The notes under the pieces are model-generated. The model ran no database searches. It saw only the letters and a list, made by a program, of their open reading frames with translations, and was not told where the DNA came from. Position numbers and translations under genes: made by a program. Shown here in pieces: positions 26,611 through 34,861 of a stretch of 55,903 bases of DNA. How positions within the stretch are numbered: the first letter of the stretch is position 1; each line of letters begins with the position of its first letter. This stretch comes from an uncultured Paracoccaceae bacterium (GTDB lineage: Bacteria > Pseudomonadota > Alphaproteobacteria > Rhodobacterales > Rhodobacteraceae). The stretch spans positions 1 through 55,903 of the forward strand of contig CALFSV010000233.1 in the NCBI GenBank assembly GCA_937916485.1. The letters are read 5' to 3'.

Positions 26611-27635
26611 CCAGGACGACCGGCATCCGGGCCGAGGATCTGGCCCATTGCGAGGCTGTGATCCGCACGGGCTCTCTTTCCTTTCATGCCGCCTCCCGCC
26701 TTTTGCCTGCGTCGGTGCGTGACCCGTCGCTGGCGCTCTATGCCTTTTGCAGGCTCGCCGATGATGAGGTTGACGAAGGCAGTCAAAAGGCTGCGGCCGT
26801 TCTGGCGCTTCAAGAACGGCTTGATCTGGCCTATGCAGGCACCCCCAGGAACGCGCCTGAAGATAGGGCCTTTGCAGCCCTGATCGAACAATACGATATG
26901 CCCCGCGTTCTACCCGAGGCCCTTTTGGAAGGGTTGGCCTGGGACGCCCAAGTCCGGCGATATGCCACCCTGTCCGACGTGCGGGCGTATTCCTCGCGGG
27001 TGGCCAGCGCTGTCGGGGCGATGATGTGTGTGCTGATGCGGGTTCGCGATCCCGATGCGCTTGCCCGGGCCTGCGATCTTGGCGTGGCGATGCAACTGAC
27101 CAATATCGCCCGCGATGTGGGCGAAGACGCGCGCGAAGGCCGCCTCTATCTGCCGACCGAATGGTTTGACGATGCAGGTATCGACCCGGACGCGTTCCTT
27201 GCGGACCCGCAACCGCGTCGTGAAATTCTGCGCATGACGTCAAAGCTGTTGTTCGAGGCTGATCGGCTTTACCTGCGTTCTGAGGCGGGCATTGCCGCCC
27301 TGCCTCGCGCCTCGCGAATGGGAATTTGGGCCGCCCGCCTGATTTATGCAGGGATCGGGGCAGAGGTGCGGCGTCAAGGCTGCGATTCGATCACGCAAAG
27401 AGCTCATACCAGCACGCTGCAAAAAGTGGGCTGGATGGGACAGGCAGCGGTTCGGGCTGCGACCTCGACCATCATGCCGCGATCGGCGGTCCTGTATGCC
27501 AAACCTCTTGCTGAAACGGCCTACCTGATTTCTGCGGCTGGTCATGAGAAACCAAGCCCGGGCAGGACCCGCGCCTTGTTGGACGTTCTGGCCGATCTCA
27601 AGGCCCGCGAGGTCCGATCTGACAATGGGCTTTGA
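26607..27635 (+). CDS. crtB: Phytoene synthase CrtB
   Basis: CrtB condenses two geranylgeranyl diphosphates to phytoene. The 342-residue protein has both Asp-rich Mg2+-binding motifs, LADDEVDEG and NIARDVGEDAREGRLYLP, and the start SFHAASRLLP found in squalene/phytoene synthases. The start is the ATG at 26607, which overlaps the crtI stop (ATGA); the open frame extends 13 codons further upstream into crtI without family similarity. Confidence 0.97.
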   Translation: MTRTTGIRAEDLAHCEAVIRTGSLSFHAASRLLPASVRDPSLALYAFCRLADDEVDEGSQKAAAVLALQERLDLAYAGTPRNAPEDRAFAALIEQYDMPRVLPEALLEGLAWDAQVRRYATLSDVRAYSSRVASAVGAMMCVLMRVRDPDALARACDLGVAMQLTNIARDVGEDAREGRLYLPTEWFDDAGIDPDAFLADPQPRREILRMTSKLLFEADRLYLRSEAGIAALPRASRMGIWAARLIYAGIGAEVRRQGCDSITQRAHTSTLQKVGWMGQAAVRAATSTIMPRSAVLYAKPLAETAYLISAAGHEKPSPGRTRALLDVLADLKAREVRSDNGL

Positions 27636-27691
27636 ACGGAGGGCCAACAGGCTTAGGTCCTATCGGGTCATCCCGAAAGGAGACCCTTGTG

Positions 27692-28177
27692 ATGGATCCG
27701 ACCCTATTTACCATCTTTCTGGCGACCTGCTTTGCTGCGGGCACAACAGGCGCGATGTTTCCAACCGGGCCATGGTACAAGGCCCTGAGAAAACCGTCCT
27801 GGACCCCACCAAACTGGGTCTTTCCGGTCGCCTGGACCTCGATCTACGTCCTGATCTCATTTGCCGCCGCCCGCGTCGCCCCGATTGAGGGGAGCCAATA
27901 TGCGATGGCCTTCTGGGCTCTTCAGATCGCGCTTAACACGCTTTGGACCCCAGTCTTCTTTGGTCTGCGCAGGCTACGGGGGGCCTTGCCCATCATGGCC
28001 GGCCTCTGGCTTGCTGTCGCCGGTGCGACCTGGACCCATTTCCAGTTCGATTTCTGGGCTGGCTTGGCCTTTGTCCCTTATCTGACGTGGGTCACCGTGG
28101 CTGGGGCGCTGAACCTTGAGATCGCGCGCCTGAACCCAGACCAGAAGCCGATCGAACCCAGCAAGATCGAGGTTTGA
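27692..28177 (+). CDS. tspO: TspO/MBR family tryptophan-rich sensory protein (CrtK)
   Basis: TspO is an outer-membrane or envelope protein with five membrane helices that binds porphyrins and, in Rhodobacter, dampens photosynthesis gene expression in response to oxygen. The 161-residue protein has the family marks GTTGAMFPTGPWYKALRKPSW, the PPNWVFPVAWT motif and a Trp-rich core. AAAGGAGA at 27676-27683 fits a GTG at 27689 or the ATG at 27692; the frame upstream to 27632 is unlikely. It follows crtB by 56 bases, the usual crtIB-tspO order. Confidence 0.95.
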   Translation: MDPTLFTIFLATCFAAGTTGAMFPTGPWYKALRKPSWTPPNWVFPVAWTSIYVLISFAAARVAPIEGSQYAMAFWALQIALNTLWTPVFFGLRRLRGALPIMAGLWLAVAGATWTHFQFDFWAGLAFVPYLTWVTVAGALNLEIARLNPDQKPIEPSKIEV

Positions 28178-28186
28178 CCCGTTCAG

Positions 28187-28243
28187 CCCTGCAACGACCG
28201 CCGGTTCGCATCTTTTTTGGTAGCTGACGGCGGCCTTGCAGGG
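28187..28243. other. Long imperfect hairpin after tspO
   Basis: Arms CCCTGCAA-cga-CCGCCG (28187-28203) and CGGCGG-cc-TTGCAGGG (28228-28243) pair with a small internal loop and enclose about 24 bases that contain TTTTTT. No T-run follows the right arm, so it is not a classic terminator. It may stabilise or end the crtIB-tspO message. Confidence 0.55.
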
Positions 28244-28447
28244 CGTCGTCGGTTTCCGGGGTCCACCCGCCTTTGCGTTTTAATTTCCGCCGTTATGGGC
28301 CACCCTCGCGCGTGAACAGAGGCCCTTGAAGGGCACGAAACATGAGGCGAGCATGATGTCGACAGTCTTTAGGGACCTCGTCGCGGATGCGACCTGACCC
28401 AGCTTCTTCGGCCTGAACGCCTTTCGGGGCCTATTCCCACAGGTGCC
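28244..28447. other. Gene-free stretch between tspO and the dipeptidase
   Basis: No convincing gene. A 14-codon frame at 28353-28397 (MMSTVFRDLVADAT) has a weak GAGGCGAGC before it, and its end contains the small hairpin GTCGC-ggat-GCGAC. It could be a tiny peptide or part of an untranslated RNA; the evidence is thin. Confidence 0.25.
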
Positions 28448-29506
28448 TTATTGCTTCCAACTGCGCTTGAGGGCGGCAAGCCAGTTGGCATGGGCAAGCT
28501 TGGTCAACAGCGCTTCGTCATAGCCGTGCTGGCCGAGCCTTTGCAGAAGGGCCGGCAGACCGGATGCATCGCGGATCACATCCGGCACGGTCGCCCCGTC
28601 AAAGTCTGAACCGAACCCTACCCGATCTTCGCCCAGCGCAGTGATCAGGTAGTCCAGGTGGCGCAGGATCGGATCCCACCCACAATCCGCCGCTTGCCTT
28701 CCATCAGAGCGTAGGAAGACTGTCGCGAAGTTCAGTCCGACCATCCCGTTGCTCTCCCGGATCATGGCAAGCTGGCGGTCCGTCAGGTTCCGGGTCGATG
28801 GGGTGACGGCATGGGCGTTTGAATGGGTGGCGATCAGCGGTGCATCCGTCAGGGCCGCCACGTCATCAAAACCCTTGCTGTTCAGATGCGACAGGTCGAG
28901 CATGATCCCAAGGTCATTGCAGGCCCGCACAAGCCGCTTGCCCGCGTCGGTCAGTCCCGGGCCGGTATCGGGTGATCCGGGAAACCGAAACGGAACCCCG
29001 TGCCCGAACACGGTTGGCCGGGACCAGACCGGACCCAGTGACCGAAGGCCCATGTCATGAAACAGGTAAAGCCCATCGAGGTCCGCACTGATGGCCTCTG
29101 CCCCCTCCATATGCATGACGGCGGCGATGGTACCGTCGTGTAGGCAGCCCTCGATATCCGCCACTGAAAGGCAAAGCCGGAGGGTTTCAGGCTGTGACCG
29201 GGCGAGGGCCTTCAGGTGCCCGGCCATCGAAAGGGCTATAGGCAGGGCAGTTGCCCTATCAACGGGGTCGGGCAAGGGCAGATCGTAGGGCGGCTGGTCC
29301 ATACAAGCGTCAAGCGCGTCAAAGTCGGCGTCGGCCGGCGACGGGATGTAGATCGCGAACAGGCCCCCGGCAAAGCCGCCCTTTCGCATGCGGGCAAGGT
29401 CAAGATGGCCGGACCCATCAGGGCTGTTCCAGATCGCATCACGTTTGTCAGGGGCTTCGAGCAGCCGGAGGAGGAAGTCGTTGTGACCATCAAAAACGGG
29501 GATCAT
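28448..29506 (-). CDS. Membrane dipeptidase-type zinc peptidase (M19 family)
   Basis: Family M19 enzymes hydrolyse dipeptides, including D-amino-acid-containing ones, with two Zn ions. The 352-residue protein has the metal-binding start FDGHNDFLLRL (residues 4-14), the bridging Glu in MHMEGAEAI, and His residues in LDLSHLNSKGFDDV and ATHSNAHAVTPSTRNLTD, ending with VGFGSDFDGATVP. It has no signal peptide and probably is cytoplasmic. It has no known link to photosynthesis and interrupts the usual crt gene order, together with the ABC transporter next to it. Confidence 0.93.
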   Translation of the reverse strand: MIPVFDGHNDFLLRLLEAPDKRDAIWNSPDGSGHLDLARMRKGGFAGGLFAIYIPSPADADFDALDACMDQPPYDLPLPDPVDRATALPIALSMAGHLKALARSQPETLRLCLSVADIEGCLHDGTIAAVMHMEGAEAISADLDGLYLFHDMGLRSLGPVWSRPTVFGHGVPFRFPGSPDTGPGLTDAGKRLVRACNDLGIMLDLSHLNSKGFDDVAALTDAPLIATHSNAHAVTPSTRNLTDRQLAMIRESNGMVGLNFATVFLRSDGRQAADCGWDPILRHLDYLITALGEDRVGFGSDFDGATVPDVIRDASGLPALLQRLGQHGYDEALLTKLAHANWLAALKRSWKQ

Positions 29507-29520
29507 CAGGGCATACTCGG

Positions 29521-29546
29521 GTAAGGTGGGTTTAAACCCACCTTAC
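29521..29546. repeat. 26-bp perfect palindrome, copy 1 (REP-like)
   Basis: Arms GTAAGGTGGG and CCCACCTTAC flank TTTAAA. The same 26 bases recur exactly at 31388-31413, at the other side of the ABC transporter gene. Such GTAAGGTGGG palindromes are, as far as I recall, scattered between genes in Rhodobacterales genomes. This copy lies between the starts of two divergent genes, where a terminator makes little sense. Confidence 0.9.
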
Positions 29547-29654
29547 GTGCAGAATGAGGGCCACCACCAGTGGAACGGCGGTCTCATGACGGTAGACTCA
29601 ATGCCTCCTTTCTGGTTTTGACCCGTGGTACCCCCCAAATGGAAGATGCCTCCG

Positions 29655-31385
29655 ATGTTGCGCGACTTCTTTTCGTATTATGCCCCGCACCGTCGGCTGT
29701 TTCTTCTGGACTTTGGCTGTGCGGTTCTGGCCGGTCTTTTGGCCTTGGGCTTTCCTCTGGCGGTGGCCGGTTTCGTCGATGTCCTGCTTCCTCAGGGTGA
29801 CTGGTCGCTGATCATCCTGGCTTCTGTCGGCTTGCTGGGTGTCTACCTTGTGACGGCTGGTTTGATGGTTGTGGTCACCTATTGGGGCCACGTCCTGGGC
29901 ATCGCGATTGAGACCGAGATGCGCCGCCGCGCCTTTGATCACCTGCAAAAACTGTCGGTGGGTTACTTTGACGAACAAAAGACCGGGCATCTGGTGGCCC
30001 GACTGACCAAGGACCTCGAAGAGATCGGAGAGGTGGCGCACCACGGACCCGAGGACCTGTTCGTGGCGATCATGACCTTTGTCGGTGCGTTAATCCTGAT
30101 GTTCATGGTCCACCCGCAACTGGCCGCTGTGTCTGCCGCCATCGCGCCTTTGGTCATGTGGCTGGTGATCCGCTATGGCGGGGAAATGACGCTGAACTGG
30201 CAAAACCAGTTTGGCAGGATCGGCGCCTTCAATGCGCGGATCGAAGAGAACGTGGGCGGTGCCCGGGTCGTGCGCGCCTTTGCCAACGAGGATCATGAAC
30301 GCGCCCTTTTCGCCAAGGACAACGCCCAATATCGGTCAATCAAGCACGACGCCTACCGGATCATGGCCGCGACGCTGGCCATCAACTTTCTTGGTATGCG
30401 GGTGGTTCAGGTCGTCATTCTGGTTCTGGGCACCTGGTTCGTCACCCAGGGCAGTCTGTCCGTCGGAGGCTTTGTCGGATTTTTGCTGTTGATCAATGTG
30501 TTCTACCAGCCGTTGGAAAAGATCGCGGCAGTGATCGAGACCTATCCCAAGGGCATTGCCGGATTTCGCCGCTATAGCGAGTTTCTCGCAACTGTGCCCG
30601 AGATCGTCGATGCCGAAGGCGCCGTCGAACTGGACGCCGTCCGGGGCGAGATCGGGTTTGAAGATGTCCAGTTCACCTATGCCACCTCTGGTCGCCCGAT
30701 CCTGAAGGGGATCGACCTGAACGTCCGCGCCGGCGAAACGCTTGCCTTCGTTGGCCCGTCCGGCGCGGGCAAAAGCACACTACTTGCCCTTGTCCCCCGG
30801 TTTTATGACGTTGTCGAGGGCCGGATCACCCTCGATGGTCACGATATCCGCGATGTCACCGTGTCCTCCCTGCGCCGCCAGATCGGTATCGTCAGCCAGG
30901 ACGTATTCCTGTTTGCTGGCACCCTACGTGAAAACATTGCCTATGGCCGACTGGGCGCGAGCGAGGACGAGATCCTCGCCGCCGCCCACCGCGCCCGCCT
31001 GGATGAGATGCTCGAGGGTCTTCCCGAAGGCCTCGACACCGTTATTGGCGAACGTGGGGTAAAGCTGTCGGGCGGTCAAAAGCAGCGTGTCGCCATTGCC
31101 CGCATCTTCCTGCGTAACCCGCCAATCCTGATCCTGGACGAGGCAACCTCGGCCTTGGATACCGAGACCGAGCGCAAGATCCAGGCGGCTTTGGCGGACC
31201 TGGCCGAGGGTCGGACGGTGCTGGTCATCGCCCACAGGCTGGCCACGATCCGGTCTGCGGACCGGATCGCTGTCGTGGTCGACGGCGCCATTGCCGAAAT
31301 CGGCAGTCATTCGGAGCTGTTGATGCGCCAAGGCCCCTATTGGCGCCTGCACATGGCGCAGGTCACCGACCTGGCGGCGGAATGA
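29655..31385 (+). CDS. ABC transporter, fused permease and ATPase (exporter type)
   Basis: The 576-residue protein is a half-transporter that should work as a homodimer. Its N-terminal ~310 residues hold six membrane helices (type IV exporter fold). The C-terminal domain has the Walker A VGPSGAGKSTLLALVPRF, the Q-loop region IGIVSQDVFLFAGT, the signature LSGGQKQRVAIARIFL and the Walker B ILILDEATSALD. The substrate is unknown; MsbA- and MDR-like exporters have this layout. Starts at 29625 (GTG), 29646 and 29655 (ATG) are possible; I choose 29655 because GGAAG lies nine bases before it. Identical palindromes stand on either side. Confidence 0.92.
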   Translation: MLRDFFSYYAPHRRLFLLDFGCAVLAGLLALGFPLAVAGFVDVLLPQGDWSLIILASVGLLGVYLVTAGLMVVVTYWGHVLGIAIETEMRRRAFDHLQKLSVGYFDEQKTGHLVARLTKDLEEIGEVAHHGPEDLFVAIMTFVGALILMFMVHPQLAAVSAAIAPLVMWLVIRYGGEMTLNWQNQFGRIGAFNARIEENVGGARVVRAFANEDHERALFAKDNAQYRSIKHDAYRIMAATLAINFLGMRVVQVVILVLGTWFVTQGSLSVGGFVGFLLLINVFYQPLEKIAAVIETYPKGIAGFRRYSEFLATVPEIVDAEGAVELDAVRGEIGFEDVQFTYATSGRPILKGIDLNVRAGETLAFVGPSGAGKSTLLALVPRFYDVVEGRITLDGHDIRDVTVSSLRRQIGIVSQDVFLFAGTLRENIAYGRLGASEDEILAAAHRARLDEMLEGLPEGLDTVIGERGVKLSGGQKQRVAIARIFLRNPPILILDEATSALDTETERKIQAALADLAEGRTVLVIAHRLATIRSADRIAVVVDGAIAEIGSHSELLMRQGPYWRLHMAQVTDLAAE

Positions 31386-31387
31386 CG

Positions 31388-31413
31388 GTAAGGTGGGTTT
31401 AAACCCACCTTAC
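31388..31413. repeat. 26-bp perfect palindrome, copy 2 (REP-like)
   Basis: Identical to the copy at 29521-29546. It begins three bases after the ABC transporter stop and includes the stop codon of the convergent crtC (TAA inside the GTAAGG arm). Between two convergent genes it could act as a transcript-end hairpin for both, although no T-run follows. Confidence 0.9.
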
Positions 31414-32426
31414 TCTGCAAAAATCCACTTCGGTCGCCGTGGTACCCGAACGGCGAGCATCGGTTTGAGGAGGGGGGACCGAAACCGGTTAAGGTCCAGC
31501 GCCTCGTGCACGCCGGTCACATCCTCGCCCTCGATCCGGGTGCTCACGGCAGAGCGGGAATAGAACGGCGCATCCAGCATGTTCAGGACCTGACGGGGCA
31601 TATGGCCCGGATCGGCCCGGGTCTCGCGGCGGACCTGCCAAAGCGACCTTTTGAACGCCGTGCGGGGCGGGGCTGTGACTGTGGTTGCCTGACCTGTTGC
31701 ATCAAAGGCGATGGCGGTCTCAAGCTCGGACCCGTCCCGGCGGGTCGCGTCGTAAAAGCAGATCGCCCCATCCCTGCGGGGATAGCGTCCCCAGGTCCAG
31801 AACCGGAAATCCGCCTCTAGGGCGCGGGTCCCGAAGTTGGCGTCAAAGTAGCCGTGACCGGACCATTGCCAACCCGGTGCCTCAAGGGCCACGTCGATAT
31901 CGGCCATCGGTGCAAAGGGGCGCCAGATATGGGCGCCATCCGGGGTCAATGGCAGTTCAACATTGGTCACCGCCCTGGGTTTGAGGGTGATCCGCCCTCG
32001 CATCCGTGAAATGATCGGCGGGCCACTAACCTCGTCAATGTCGATGACAAGGTCCTTGCCGGTCCAATGCATCTTGCTGGGGCCGACCTCGAACGTGTCT
32101 TGCGTTTGGCGCAGGGCTGACCGGCCACGGTCCGTCATGGCAAAGCGACCACCGGGTCCGTAGGTCGCCACGTTGATACACAGGTGGTTCTCCGGGTCCT
32201 TGCGACCGGACCATTTGTACCAGGGCGAAAAGACCGACCCTATGAAACCGATGATCGAGACGGCCCGCGTCCCATCGTCCGAGATCCCGTCGACATACCA
32301 CCAGGCGTAGCCATCCGGGGGGACGGAGAGGGCAAAGCAAGGTCCGTCAAGATCGCCCCTGCCGCGTGCCGCGCGGAGAGGGTTGCCATCGGCACCCCCG
32401 CCCCCGGATGTGCCCCGCCCCCGCAC
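31410..32426 (-). CDS. crtC: Carotenoid 1,2-hydratase CrtC
   Basis: CrtC adds water across the 1,2 double bond of neurosporene or lycopene-type carotenoids, toward spheroidene. The conserved body is clear: PPDGYAWWYVDGISDDG, IGFIGSVFSPWYKWSGRKDP, NVATYGPGGRFAMTDRGR, WSGHGYFDANFGTRALE. The start is unclear. In this frame there is no ATG, GTG or TTG between the conserved GYAWWY and a GTG at 32426, so even the shortest usual start places 187 bases inside crtD. I use that GTG (338 residues); an ATG at 32630 would give 406. The last codon and stop lie in a 26-bp palindrome. Confidence 0.88.
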   Translation of the reverse strand: MRGRGTSGGGGADGNPLRAARGRGDLDGPCFALSVPPDGYAWWYVDGISDDGTRAVSIIGFIGSVFSPWYKWSGRKDPENHLCINVATYGPGGRFAMTDRGRSALRQTQDTFEVGPSKMHWTGKDLVIDIDEVSGPPIISRMRGRITLKPRAVTNVELPLTPDGAHIWRPFAPMADIDVALEAPGWQWSGHGYFDANFGTRALEADFRFWTWGRYPRRDGAICFYDATRRDGSELETAIAFDATGQATTVTAPPRTAFKRSLWQVRRETRADPGHMPRQVLNMLDAPFYSRSAVSTRIEGEDVTGVHEALDLNRFRSPLLKPMLAVRVPRRPKWIFAE

Positions 32427-33850
32427 AGGTACAGGCCCGGAACGGCCGTGCGCGCCAGTGGACGTTTCAAACCCGCCGTCAGCCCATGCGGGCTCCGCCC
32501 GTAGAGGGAACCGCCGCTGGCCGGGAACAGGCGGGCGAAGCCCTCCGGCGTCGTCAGGGCTGTCGACGTTGGCCGCGGATCGAAGCTCAGCCCGAAGGTT
32601 GCGAGGCGGTCGAAGATCTGTGTCTGACATTGGGCGTTGTCCCTTTCGGATTCGGCTGTCGGTCCCCGCAAGGCATTGCGTTGTGATGCCCCTCCGATGG
32701 GTGCACCGTTCAAGATGATTTCAAAGCGTTCTGGCCCCGTCGGAGGCACCGGTCCTGCCCGGTCTTGGGCGCAGACATAAAGGGTAGCGTCGGTGGGGCG
32801 TTCGCCTCGCGCCAGGGCGTCAAACTCGGCCCTCGGGTCGTTACCGAAGAACACGGTGTGATAGGCAAGCGGCGGCCCATTGGGTGTCGCGGCAAAGGCA
32901 TGGACCCATGCGGACAGGCTGCGTGGGTTTACACTTGCGCTGGGCACCGCGTGGCGGCCGGCGCCCCCCAAAAGGCCACGATGCAATGCGCGCGGATCAC
33001 CATTGAACAGGACGGCATCTGCGGCAATGCGCCCAGACGTGGTGGCGATCCCTGCCGCCCGCTCGCCTTGCATCTCGATCCGTTGGACCCTCGTGCTGTA
33101 GCGAAACACGGCTCCATGCGCCTTGGCCAACGTTTCGAGGGTCTGGGCAAGTTTGTGCATACCGCCTTCGACCGCCCAGACCCCTCGGGCCTCGGCGTCT
33201 GCGATCAGCGACAGTAGGGCAGGCGCACTGTAGGGCGAGCCTCCGACGTAGGTGGCATAGCGCCCGAACAACTGGGCCAGATGCGGGTCGCTGAACGCAC
33301 CCTTGAGGAGTCCGGCCAGGCTTTTCCACGGGGCCATATCGAGCAATAGGCCCGGGTTCGTGGCGACTTTGCGGACCAGTTCCAATTGTGATGGCCGCTC
33401 TGCCTGCATCATCGGCCCGTCAAAGGCATCGAACAGGCGGGCGGCCCGGTTGGCAAAGGCCTTGAACTCGGCCGCGGATCGGGACCCGAAAGCGGCTGCA
33501 ATATTCGCGGCGCTTTGATCCCGGTCGGCCATCAGGTCAAGGCTCGCCCCGTCCTGCCAGTAGTGGCGGGCCAGAATCGGTAGGGGTGTCAACGTTAGAT
33601 GATCCTCCATCCGTTCCCCGGCAGCGGCAAAGAGGGCCTCAAACACCGGACGCATGGTCAGAACGGTTGGACCTGCATCGACTGGGCCAGCAACGCTTGG
33701 AATCGTTCGCATCTTGCCGCCGGGTGCGGCCTGCGCCTCAACGACTGTGACAGCGCAACCAGACGCGGCAAGTCGCAACGCGGCAGCAAGGCCGCCAATT
33801 CCCGCACCGACGATGGCGACGTGGTGCTGAGCGTTCTGGTCGCTTTTCAT
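32240..33850 (-). CDS. crtD: Carotenoid 3,4-desaturase CrtD (methoxyneurosporene dehydrogenase)
   Basis: CrtD desaturates the 3,4 bond of hydroxy/methoxy-neurosporene on the way to spheroidene. The 536-residue FAD protein starts with VAIVGAGIGGLAAALRLAAS and has the C-terminal signature YLCGGGAHPGAGVPMATLSA. The ATG at 33850 (MKSDQNAQHH) has GAGGAGA just upstream; the frame reaches 33949 but would then cross both PpsR boxes. The frame continues about 33 residues beyond the usual end (after AILTDLA), overlapping crtC; the tail is Pro/Ser/Gly-rich and is probably a late stop that has drifted into crtC. Confidence 0.94.
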   Translation of the reverse strand: MKSDQNAQHHVAIVGAGIGGLAAALRLAASGCAVTVVEAQAAPGGKMRTIPSVAGPVDAGPTVLTMRPVFEALFAAAGERMEDHLTLTPLPILARHYWQDGASLDLMADRDQSAANIAAAFGSRSAAEFKAFANRAARLFDAFDGPMMQAERPSQLELVRKVATNPGLLLDMAPWKSLAGLLKGAFSDPHLAQLFGRYATYVGGSPYSAPALLSLIADAEARGVWAVEGGMHKLAQTLETLAKAHGAVFRYSTRVQRIEMQGERAAGIATTSGRIAADAVLFNGDPRALHRGLLGGAGRHAVPSASVNPRSLSAWVHAFAATPNGPPLAYHTVFFGNDPRAEFDALARGERPTDATLYVCAQDRAGPVPPTGPERFEIILNGAPIGGASQRNALRGPTAESERDNAQCQTQIFDRLATFGLSFDPRPTSTALTTPEGFARLFPASGGSLYGRSPHGLTAGLKRPLARTAVPGLYLCGGGAHPGAGVPMATLSARHAAGAILTDLALPSPSPRMATPGGMSTGSRTMGRGPSRSSVS

Positions 33851-33891
33851 ATGGGTCTCCTCTCGTCGATTGTTGACTCGAAGATGAAAAG

Positions 33892-33909
33892 TGTCCAGTC
33901 TGATTGACA
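33892..33909. promoter_or_regulatory. PpsR/CrtJ box 1 between crtD and crtE
   Basis: TGTCCAGTCTGATTGACA, exact TGT-N12-ACA. Its end TTGACA could serve as the -35 element of crtE. Seven bases separate it from box 2, the close tandem spacing known for cooperative binding. Confidence 0.88.
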
Positions 33910-33916
33910 CATTCGG

Positions 33917-33934
33917 TGTCCAAATTTTCTGACA
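33917..33934. promoter_or_regulatory. PpsR/CrtJ box 2 between crtD and crtE
   Basis: TGTCCAAATTTTCTGACA, exact TGT-N12-ACA, 32 bases before the crtE ATG and 66 bases from the crtD start. One pair can control both divergent operons. Confidence 0.87.
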
Positions 33935-33966
33935 GCGAGAACAGACCATGTCGTTGGGAGAATGCG

Positions 33967-34848
33967 ATGTCCACTTCGGAACGGATCGAGGCCGCCATGT
34001 CGGCTGCCATTTCGCGGGGACAACAGGGCATTGCCCCTGCGCGTCTCGCCGCAGCGCTGGGCTATGCGGTCACCCCCGGCGGTGCACGGATCAGGCCGAC
34101 GATCCTGGTCTCGGTCGCGCGTGCTTGCGGCGATGACCGGCCCGCGCTGACGGATGCAGCAGCAGTCGCGCTTGAGCTGATCCACTGTGCCAGCCTTGTC
34201 CACGACGATCTGCCGATGTTTGACGATGCCGACTTGCGTCGGGGCAAGCCTGCCGTGCACCGCGCGTTCTCTGAACCTCTGGCCCTGTTGACCGGTGACA
34301 GTCTGATCGTGATGGGATTCGAGGTTTTGGCACGCGCGGGGGTGAGTGATCCAGCCCGAGCTATCGCCCTCATCTCGGTTCTGGGACGACGGACGGGGAT
34401 GCCCTTTGGCATCTGTGCCGGACAGGGTTGGGAAAGCGAAAGCGAGATCGACCTGTCCGCCTACCATCAATCCAAGACCGGAGCCTTGTTCATCGCAGCG
34501 ACCCAGATGGGCGCCATTGCGGCCGGGCAAGATGAAGAACCTTGGGAAGAGTTGGGTGCAAGAATCGGCGAGGCCTTTCAGGTTGCCGACGATCTGCGCG
34601 ACGCGCTTTGCGATGAAGGCGAGCTTGGTAAACCCGCCGGACAGGACGAACTGCATGGGCGCCCCAATGCCGTCAGCCTGCTTGGCGTGCGTGGCGCGGT
34701 TCAAAGATTGGATGACATCCTGGCAGGGGCGATTTCCTCGATCCCGGCCTGTCCCGGTGAGGCGGCTTTGGCCCAGATGGTACGGGCCTATGCCGACCGC
34801 ATGGTGCCCGCTGCGGCCCGGCGCAGACTGACTGTTCCGGGTGAGTAG
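33967..34848 (+). CDS. crtE: Geranylgeranyl diphosphate synthase CrtE
   Basis: CrtE makes geranylgeranyl diphosphate for both carotenoids and the bacteriochlorophyll tail. The 293-residue prenyltransferase has the first Asp-rich motif [20 protein letters not shown] (about 78-97) and the second VADDLRDAL. The ATG at 33967 ([10 protein letters not shown]) is preceded by TTGGGAGA at a good distance; an ATG at 33904 in the same frame overlaps the PpsR boxes and is rejected. It opens the crtEF-bchCXYZ-puf superoperon. Confidence 0.96.
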   Translation: MSTSERIEAAMSAAISRGQQGIAPARLAAALGYAVTPGGARIRPTILVSVARACGDDRPALTDAAAVALELIHCASLVHDDLPMFDDADLRRGKPAVHRAFSEPLALLTGDSLIVMGFEVLARAGVSDPARAIALISVLGRRTGMPFGICAGQGWESESEIDLSAYHQSKTGALFIAATQMGAIAAGQDEEPWEELGARIGEAFQVADDLRDALCDEGELGKPAGQDELHGRPNAVSLLGVRGAVQRLDDILAGAISSIPACPGEAALAQMVRAYADRMVPAAARRRLTVPGE

Positions 34849-34861
34849 GCCCACTGATTTA

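Noticed and set aside
26212..27243. 343-codon minus-strand frame opposite crtI and crtB
   Set aside because: Shadow of two certain genes; Arg- and Pro-rich with no motifs.
33851..33949. N-terminal extension of crtD
   Set aside because: It would run through the PpsR box at 33892; the ATG at 33850 has a good ribosome binding site and FAD motif distance.
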